Origin: Armigeres subalbatus
Lineage: Eukaryota > Arthropoda > Insecta > Diptera > Culicidae
Direction of reading: 5' to 3'
NCBI RefSeq assembly: GCF_024139115.2
Contig: NC_085139.1
Location: 254,482,067-254,546,066 of the forward strand
DNA: 64,000 nt
A program made the position numbers and the translations under genes. A model generated the notes under the pieces. It was not told where the DNA came from and made no database searches. It was given only the letters and a program-made list of their open reading frames with translations. Positions 57,005 to 64,000 of the stretch are shown piece after piece (position 1 is the stretch's first letter; every line of letters starts with the position of its first letter).

Positions 57005-57775
57005 ATCATTAGGCCGAAGGTCATTTCCTTCCTTCCTTAGGCCGAATGATCACAAGGCCGAATGAGAACTGGGGAGTGAGAAGTGACTAGTGCGAAGTGA
57101 GGAAGAAGTAGAACGGAAGAAAAAAAGAAGAAAAAAAAGGAAGAAGGAAGAAGAAAAATAAATAAAAAGGAGGAAGAAGTAAGAAGGAAGAAAAAAATAA
57201 GGAAGAAGGAAAAGGAAGAATGAAGAAGGAAGAAGGAAGAAAGAAAAAGGAAGAAGAAAGAAGGAATAATGAATTAGAAAGAAGGAAGAAAGAAGAAAGA
57301 AAAAGGAAGAGGAAAACAGAAGAAAAAAGAAAGAAGAAAACAGAAGAAAAAAGAAAGAAGAAGGAAAAAGGAAGAAGAAAGAAGACGGAAGAAAGATGGA
57401 AGAAAACAGAAGAAAGAAGAAGGAAGAAGGGAGAAGGAAGAAGAAAAAAGAAAGAAGAAAAAAGAAAGAAGGAAGAAGGAAGAAGAAGAAGGTAGAAGGA
57501 AGGAAGAAGGAAGAAGGAAGAAGGAAGAAAGAAGAAGGAAGAAGGAACCAGGAAGAAGGAAGTAGGGAGGAAGAAGGAAGGAGAAAGAAGATAGAAGAAG
57601 GAAGAAGGAAGATACAAGAAGGGAGAAGGGAAAAAGAGGAAGAAGAAAGCACTTCTCATTTTTCACTTTCTGCTTCTTTTTTCTAATTCGGCCCAATGGC
57701 CATTCGGCCTAATGACCGTTCGGCCTAATGACTTTTGGCCAAATGGCCTTCGGCCTAATGGCCTGACACCGTGGA
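57005..57775. repeat. polypurine GAAGAAGGAA tract framed by inverted GGCCGAAT repeats
   Basis: About 600 bases of GAAGAA/GGAAGAAGGA on the plus strand (57095-57650). On the left are TTAGGCCGAA and AAGGCCGAATGA, on the right several TTCGGCCTAATG units, i.e. the same motif inverted. Long open frames here are artefacts. Confidence 0.85.
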
Positions 57776-57838
57776 CGTCATAGTTGAATCACCTCTTATC
57801 GTGCCTCGACAGTCGACATACCGTGACGCGATAGATGA

Positions 57839-59885
57839 ATCCAAGGATGTTATCGATCATTTGGTAATCTGGGTTCGATTGTTTAGTATTTAGTTTATCA
57901 ATATTTTATTTCAGAAGCTGAATTTCAAAATGTGTTGTACGGTGGACTTTGAGTGAGAAGGTTTTTCTACAACTCTGTCAAATGATTCGTTGCTTGAATT
58001 TCACTATGAACGGAGGTAAAGCGCTAGTTGCGATTACTTATACTAAATGATAACAAAATTTCAATCATTTAGTTTAGCCGTTAGTTATTATATATAAACG
58101 TGATATAATAAGTACGTGAATTTAGAATTTACGTGAATAAGAGTAAAAATATACCACGTGGACAGTTGAGGGGGGAGGAGGTGTATAGCCAATGTCCTCG
58201 ATCCACATTATTATTTTTTTAATTTATGTGAGTGGTTGTCCACTAGGGTGTCCCAAAAAAAACACTATGTTTGAAAAGTCATGGTGCTCAAGCCATCTGA
58301 AGCATTTATGTAAAACAACCCAAAATTCAAATAAAAAAAAATTAAATGATCCGACAGAGCAACTAAAATAAAAATTGTATATGTACTATTATTTGAATTT
58401 TGTGTGGACCATAATGAGTATCATACATGACCATGCGGTTGGTATTATGCAGTATTATGAGCACTAGAACCATTTAAATATCATGGAAATGCTCTTTTTT
58501 TCACATAATTTTCGCAGAAATTCACCAAGTGTCCGTAAAATATTTTTTTCACGTGCATTGTAAACCATTATTCAAAAAGTATTTTTTATAAGAAAAGTTT
58601 TCGTGAAAACAGATTGAAAACGGGGCTGAGATATTCAAGTTTTAGTAAACCTTATAAATCATGAATATTTTCCAATCTATCAAAATTCAACAATGTTTGG
58701 TGTTTATTTCAACAATTTTAACGTTTTTTACATCAAATAATAGGATATGAGTCCAGGCTGAAGTTTTATGTAACATGAATGCAAAACCATATGTTAAAAG
58801 TAGTATATATTAAATACTTTAGCCACGAGTTGAACGGACTAATTTATGTGATGTCCAAAATGTCGGGTTGTAAAACATATCATACAATTCTTGGGTACTT
58901 TTTTCAAAAGGACGTAAGTGATTTTGTAAACAAAGATTCAACCGTGGATTTGTCCAATCTGATAGTAGTCCCAAGCAAACCATAATCATAGACAGGTAGG
59001 GGAAGCCTTCGGCTACCTGTTGGTGGTGTTGGTTTGCATGGGGGTGCCATTAGATTGGATAAATCGACATTTGAATCTTTGTTTTCAAAATCACATACGT
59101 CCTTTTGAATAAGTACCCGAGAATTGTAGAATTTCGATAGATTAGCAAATTTCGTGGTTTTTAAGGTTTACTAAAACTTTAATATCTCAGCCCGGTTACA
59201 TTATTTTTTTAATCTGTTCTCTCTAAAACTTCCGTTATAAAAATACTTTTTGAATAATATTTGATAAAGCATGAGAAAAAAATATTCTAAGAATACGAGG
59301 CGATTTTCTGCGAAAATCATAGAAAAAATTGCATTTTTATTATATTTAAATGGTTCTAGATGTCATATAATTGCATAATACCAACCGAATTCCCATGTAT
59401 AGGATACTCATTATGATCCACAGAAAAATCAAAAAATATTTAATGATTGAAAAAGTGATTAAAATGTGGCACATATAGCCAATATATGGCAATAAGTGCG
59501 AAAAAACAGCTTTTTTTAAATATTGCTCTGTCGGAACCTCTGAACTATTAGAACTTACAATTGTTCTACAGAAATGCTCCAGATGCAATGGACATCTACA
59601 TGCGAAAATCATTCATTTAAGGCTTGAGCACCATGACTTTTTAAACATAGTGTTTTTTTGGCACCCTATTGTCCACGCTGGGGGAGGGGGTTATCTAAAA
59701 CTGACCAAAACCAGTCCACGTGGTATATGGACAGCCCCTTATTAGTGAAATTCAAACAACAAACCATTAAGCAGAGTTGTAGAGAAACCTTCGCACTCGA
59801 ACTTCACCATACAACACATTTTGAAAATGATAAACTACTAAATGATCGAACCCAGATTACTAAATGATCGGTAGCATCCTTGGAT
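57839..59885. mobile_element. 2-kb long inverted repeat (fold-back element)
   Basis: The left arm runs rightward from ATCCAAGGATGTTATCGATC and the right arm is its inverse ending at CATCCTTGGAT. Matching pairs occur throughout: GTCATGGTGCTCAAGCC (58280) with its inverse (59620), CAAAGATTCAA (58940) with TTGAATCTTTG (59070), and TTCGATTGTTTAGTATTTAG with its inverse near 59840. The arms meet near 59005 at a short GAAGCCTTCGGCTACC loop. The left arm is about 280 bases longer. It contains no protein gene. Confidence 0.9.
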
Positions 59886-60101
59886 GAACCTGCCTTTGGA
59901 AAATTGTGATGTCATGTCCCTGGTCATGTCCATCACACTTTTAATTTATTACGCGACGTAGACGACACTATTCGAACAGTCACCCAAGCTAATTGGGCAA
60001 ATTTTAGTCACGTAACTACTGTTCTGATGATGGTTTTTCATTATAACACCCAAGAAAGTGTTCACATGGATTTCATCCAACTCATTTGAGTTGCGTAATG
60101 G

Positions 60102-60499
60102 AACGTACACACGGTCAAGCAGTTTGACCAACATTGACTCCACCTCTCGTTTATTCAAACATCCATCAAGTTCTACCAACAGCGGCACGAACAATCAATT
60201 TATTCGACCAACAATATCACACACGAACGACCGAAGCGTCAACTTGAGCACCAACCATCAAAAAATATATGGGGGTTTGTGCAACTTCACTACAAATGCT
60301 CAAACATGTTCGGCGATCCTTGACTCCACCCCCGACAACTCAAACCAAAATCAAACCGTTTTAATTTTTTCCAACCGAGCCGCCAACTGTCAAATGGTTG
60401 TTCGAACAACTTCACACACGTTCAAACAAAGCAGCAACCGAAGCGTTTTCTTGGAGGCGGAGTCAATGTTCGTCAAACTGCTTGACTGGTGTGTACGTT
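60102..60499. mobile_element. MITE with AACGTACACAC ends, 398 bp
   Basis: The ends AACGTACACACGGTCAAGCA and its inverse match over about 40 bases with few changes. Imperfect 9-bp flanks GCGTAATGG and GCATAATAG suggest an old 9-bp duplication. Confidence 0.75.
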
Positions 60500-60588
60500 G
60501 CATAATAGTCATTAAAGCACCGATTTCATTGGTAAGGAACAGTAGGCTGTTTTATCACACATACACGAACTGTAAAATCAGGTATAGA

Positions 60589-60775
60589 CAAAAGATATTT
60601 TAGTTACCAGATAAAGATTGTCGCTTCGGTTCCCTTTGTTCTGCTGTCCGAAACATGTTGGGTACCTACCTGTCAAATCGTATGTATTTTTCCATTTTGA
60701 CATTTAGATCCCCTATCCTTGCCAACAAAAGATGTTCCGGACAGTGACGACAGCGACTATGCGAAAATATAAACT
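60589..60775. mobile_element. MITE, CAAAAGATA family, copy 3 (inverted relative to copy 1)
   Basis: CAAAAGATATTTTAGTTACC at the left; the interior matches the inverse of 42130-42290. The right terminus is degraded (GCGAAAATATAAAC). Confidence 0.7.
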
Positions 60776-60983
60776 CTCCTCCTGGGTTAAAAAAATGTTC
60801 TTTTGAAGGATTTAGAACATTGTTTTTTCAGTATTTTTCGTTGAAGTGCCATACAAATCCAGAATGATAGCCATTTCGATCCATCAGTCACAAACGTATG
60901 GAAAAATGCCCTCGATTTAATATTTAGAAAATGGACTTACGTGAAAAACGTAAACCAATATTTTCGTGTAGTAGTGTTTTAGA

Positions 60984-61130
60984 GGGGTCTCCAGTTAGCC
61001 TTGTAAGCAAAGGATTGCCAATCCGGCAGGTTCGATTCTCGATCCGGTCTAGGATGTTTTCGGGTGAAAAACATTCTCGACTACCTGGGAATAGTGTATC
61101 CATTGTACTTGCCTTGCCACGCAAGATACT
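60984..61130 (+). mobile_element. second SINE family, 5' part
   Basis: GGGGTCTCCAGTTAGCCTTG, box B AGGTTCGATTCTCG and CCATTGTACTTGCC as in the full copy at 56147-56417; truncated after about 61130. Confidence 0.75.
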
Positions 61131-61735
61131 CAAGGGTGTCCAAAATTGGTCAAAGTTGGGCACTCAATGGAAGCTTAGGGTATGACAAAAGAAAAATTAT
61201 TCTACGACTACTTTAAATGACGATTAGGGGTAGGCCCGACGCATTTTACGGAAAACAGTGCATTTGTATAGGTAACTTCGAAATAATGTTATAACTAAAA
61301 AAAAATTCAATGAAACTCATCCATTTAGTAATTTTTACATTTCACCTAGAACCTTTACTTTAGGGTAAAATTTGTATACGTTTAGGTCTATACATTTTGT
61401 ACTGATATTTCAAATTCCCTGAAATGAGGATTTTTTAAATATATTTTTCTATTCAACCAACAAAAAAGGGAATCGATAATAATGCTTTTGATAATCGAAT
61501 TTTTTAATGAACATTTTGCTGAAAATAGCAACATTATATTCTCTATCCGTTTAAAATTATTCACGATTTACTGTAGATTGGGAAAAGAAGTTTCGCAATT
61601 CCGGTTCATAATACCTGGTTTTACAGCTCATGTATTTATAAGTGAAGAAACGCCTACTAAAATAAAAACTTCCCCTGAAAAATTAGAAACTTTCCTTAAA
61701 AAATTAGGAAATTGCCATTAAAGAAATCAAGGTAT
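61131..61735. other. AT-rich DNA
   Basis: No gene seen. The last part (from about 61660) belongs to the AAATTTCC-type fold-back DNA that resumes at 62592. Confidence 0.35.
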
Positions 61736-62567
61736 TGGCATTAGCTTCAGCATTGAGCAATTGGGTCCTAAAATGAAGAACCGATATTCGATTTTATTTC
61801 AGGGAACAATGAAGTTAGTCATCCTGAACGCGTCATTGCTTAACATTGTTTAATTTAGAATTTGAAAATAGATGAAAAATGCTTCCTCGACATTTTCGGT
61901 CTTGTTTGACGTAAGGATTCAAACGCACTAGCAAAACACCGCAGGGCACTTGACTCAACCTTTGACAGTTAATATATGGGCCTGACGTTTTGGGCTGATG
62001 GTTGATGCATTCTGAAATGTTACACAGGCCAATATTTGCCTCAAAATGTAATAAACATAAAAATATTATTTTTACTGATTTAGACTTTTACCAGATTTTT
62101 TATAACATCGGTTCAAGTATTCTTGACCGATGCACTATCGTTTGCAGCTATAAACGAGGTAGGGCTTTAGGACCCAATTCGCACAAATTCATAGGTGGTA
62201 CAAGCCAAGACTATTCTATGAGAGTAGCATCACTTTCATCCGTTATCACAGATATTGATTTGGGACTAATCACTATCTCTTGCACTATCCAATAGTCGAG
62301 ATCTGTCCTGGCCACGTCCTTGCGAATGCTGAGGAATGGGAAGGATGGTTAGTTGGACACCTACTTAAGAAAGATGCAGAGAACTCTACGACCTCTCATA
62401 GGTGCCACGGAAGGTTTTGAGATTGTGTGAAAGGCTATAAGAGTAGGAATCCTTTTCGGTAGAACTAAGATAGAAATACAAAGTATGAAATGGACGAGCC
62501 TGGAATTGAACCCACGACCTCCTGCTTATAAGGCAGAAGCAGTAGCCCCTAGACCACCGCGCTCGTC
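61736..62567 (-). mobile_element. 832-bp insertion with tRNA-like 5' end and 24-bp duplication
   Basis: The same 24 bases (TTGCCATTAAAGAAATC...) lie at 61712-61735 and 62568-62591, directly on both sides. The minus-strand 5' end is a tRNA-like sequence (62567-62493). A long duplication suggests target-primed insertion of an RNA copy. An inverted pair CAATTGGGTCCTAAA (61758) and its inverse (62167-62181) hints at a second, inner insertion. Confidence 0.7.
62493..62567 (-). tRNA. tRNA-Ile(UAU)-like sequence, SINE head or pseudo-tRNA
   Basis: A 75-base minus-strand sequence folds partly as a tRNA. A perfect 7-bp acceptor stem is GACGAGC with GCTCGTC, and the anticodon stem TCTGC/GCAGG carries loop CTTATAA, giving anticodon UAU. 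Box B is GGTTCAATTCC. The T stem is imperfect and one base short. It heads the 832-bp insertion, so it is better read as the promoter of a SINE (the Aedes Gecko SINE is a candidate, from memory) than as a working tRNA gene. Confidence 0.6.
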
Positions 62568-62591
62568 TTGCCATTAAAGAAATCAAGGTAT

Positions 62592-63305
62592 GAGCAATAA
62601 ATAAATATTAAATTTCCACAAATAATGCAAAATTTCCACAAACAATTAAGAATTTTCTACAAAACAAAAATAAAGTAACACTTTTAGAAGCAAAAATTGC
62701 AATTATAAAAAAAAAGAATTTTCCGTAAAGAAATCAAAACGAAAAAAAATACAAAATTTCCATAAATAAATCAATATTAGCAAAAAAAAAACCATTAAAA
62801 AAATTTCCACGAAAAAAACAATAAAGAGCAATAGTTTTCGTAAAGAAATATAAAAGAGCAATTAAACTGAGCATTTTTCTATAGATAACTCCTTCTTTAA
62901 AAGCGTTTCATCAACTTTATTGTATTTTTTATTTTTTTATTGCTCTTTATTGATTATTTGATTATTTTGTGGAAATTTTTTAATACTTTTGGAAAGAAAT
63001 ATTTATTTTGTGGAGGATTTTGTAATTGTTTAATGCTAATATTGATTTATTTATGGAACAAGAAGTTTCCAAGTAGGAAACGAAATACGTATCTGCTTGT
63101 TGATACATAAAAAAGTTAATAGTGGAAGTAAATGGAAGAATAATAGTCTTTTAACCTTTTAACCATTTTAATTTCTTTATGAAAAATTCTCCTTTTATAA
63201 TTGCATTTTTTGTTTGTTCTAAAAGTGCTTATTTATTTTTGCTTTGTGGAAATTTTTTTATTGTTTATGGAAATTTTGCCTTATTTGTGGAATTTTTATA
63301 TTTGT
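62592..63305. repeat. fold-back low-complexity element (AAATTTCCACAAA / TTTGTGGAAATTT)
   Basis: The left half has repeated AAATTTCCACAAA, the right half TTTGTGGAAATTT. A specific pair, CTTTTAGAAGCAAAAATTGC (62680) and its inverse near 63210, shows true fold-back rather than chance. The turn is near 62920. Confidence 0.75.
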
Positions 63306-63308
63306 TTA

Positions 63309-63464
63309 GGGAGCGTCCACAAATTACGTAACGCTTAGAGGAGGAGGAAGGGTTGAGCAAAGTGTGACGAATCATACAAAATTATTAGATGTTTCATACA
63401 AAAAGTGTAACATAGGGGTTGAAAATACTATTTTTTTTGCGTAACGTAATTAATGGATCTTCCC
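63309..63464. mobile_element. MITE with GGGAGCGTCC ends and TTA duplication
   Basis: The ends GGGAGCGTCCACAAATTACG and the inverse of ACGTAATTAATGGATCTTCC pair; TTA flanks both sides (63306-63308, 63465-63467). A 3-bp duplication and GGG end fit the PIF/Harbinger type. Confidence 0.75.
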
Positions 63465-63512
63465 TTATTGCTTATACCCTGATTTATTTATTGGCAATTA
63501 TTGGCAATTTAT

Positions 63513-63661
63513 TGGTACTTGCCACACAAGATATGTAGTCATGTAATGGCGGCCATAGAAAGCATTCAATTTAAAACTGAGGAAACGCTAATATAATACT
63601 TGAATAGCTGAAAAGCATGCCAAGTTCCAGTTGGAATAAAGAGCCATAGAAGAAAAAGGAG
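63513..63661 (+). mobile_element. second SINE family, 3' part
   Basis: GGTACTTGCCACACAAGATA through AGTTCCAGTTGGAATAAAGA and a GAAGAAAAAGG tail; matches the body and tail of 56147-56417 (inverse). Confidence 0.8.
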
Positions 63662-63716
63662 TGTTTTAGAAATGTCATTTTATTTTTTAAATAATACACT
63701 TTATCCCAGTGATCCC

Positions 63717-64000
63717 CAAAGTGCGGCCCGCGGGCCGCATGCGGCCTACTAAGCCTTTTTCTGCGGCCCACGAAGGTTTTCTGAGAATACACTACATGTG
63801 GGCCACTGATAAGCATTATATTCTAGGAAAAGTTTTTCATCATTCTCAATATCTCGGTGAACTAGGGAGTCTGTCAAGTTCATATCACTATGACGTTGTA
63901 GCACTATTTAAGTATCCTGAATAGTGTCATCATTATGATAAATGAATCTCATAACTTCATACATAGATGTTATGTAGGCCGACAGCAAATATACTTCGAT
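63717..64000 (+). mobile_element. hAT-type element, left end only
   Basis: CAGTGATCCCCAAAGTGCGG followed by a palindromic CGGCCCGCGGGCCGCATGCG is a typical hAT terminus. The right end is beyond the window or lost. Confidence 0.5.

Noticed and set aside
57050..57696. Minus-strand frames of 140-200 codons rich in Ser, Phe and Leu, and plus-strand Lys/Glu frames
   Set aside because: Pure product of the GAAGAAGGA polypurine tract; no start context or other motif.
62493..62567. Functional tRNA-Ile gene
   Set aside because: The T stem is mismatched and one base short, no downstream T-run terminator was seen, and it sits at the 5' end of an insertion with a long target duplication.

Overview
The window looks like nuclear DNA of an Aedes-type mosquito. 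It is AT-rich and intron-containing, and it is saturated with transposable elements, including tRNA-derived SINEs whose layout matches the Feilai family (tRNA-like head, conserved body, AAG triplet tail). The host assignment is an inference from the repeats and from the insect-like NMDA receptor sequence.

Three host loci can be supported, all on the minus strand. (1) The N-terminal coding exon of the repair protein ERCC1 runs off the left edge (219 to 1). (2) A small secreted-protein gene, not recognised, has two exons at 13968-13546 and a proposed third exon at 7285-7107; the 6.3 kb between exons 2 and 3 holds a gypsy-type LTR retrotransposon. (3) The large 3'-terminal coding exon of an NMDA receptor subunit of NR2 type (Nmdar2) lies at 52771-50354; its upstream exons are not visible to the right.

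The rest is mostly mobile DNA. From left to right: a Feilai-like SINE, a 5'-truncated RTE-type retrotransposon broken by a MITE (2.2-5.0 kb), a complete-ended but internally deleted mag-like Ty3/gypsy element (8.77-12.70 kb), a 148-bp perfect-centre palindrome, nested MITEs at 14.8-15.1 kb, a 2.5-kb TTAA-flanked element filled with GTGAG/CTCAC microsatellites, RTE fragments (20.8-21.9 kb), and an intact-ended LTR element with no genes whose interior is a minisatellite (23.4-27.0 kb). Next come more retrotransposon debris (28-30.6 kb), a decayed Ty1/copia element joined to RTE fragments and split by a 1.6-kb hAT-type element (35.1-41.8 kb), R1/LOA-like fragments around a 2-kb 23-bp minisatellite (44.9-49.8 kb), and, right of Nmdar2, more SINEs, MITEs and several fold-back elements, the largest a 2-kb inverted repeat at 57.8-59.9 kb.

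A recurring theme is non-coding elements with intact termini whose interiors have become satellite DNA: the LTR element at 23.4-27.0 kb, the TTAA element at 16.2-18.7 kb and the hAT element at 39.6-41.2 kb. The hAT interior is a decayed version of the pure 23-bp array at 46.7-48.8 kb. A second theme is a group of short MITEs ending CCCTAG...CTCGGG with 2-bp target duplications (three members). All coordinates were read by eye; no similarity search was run.
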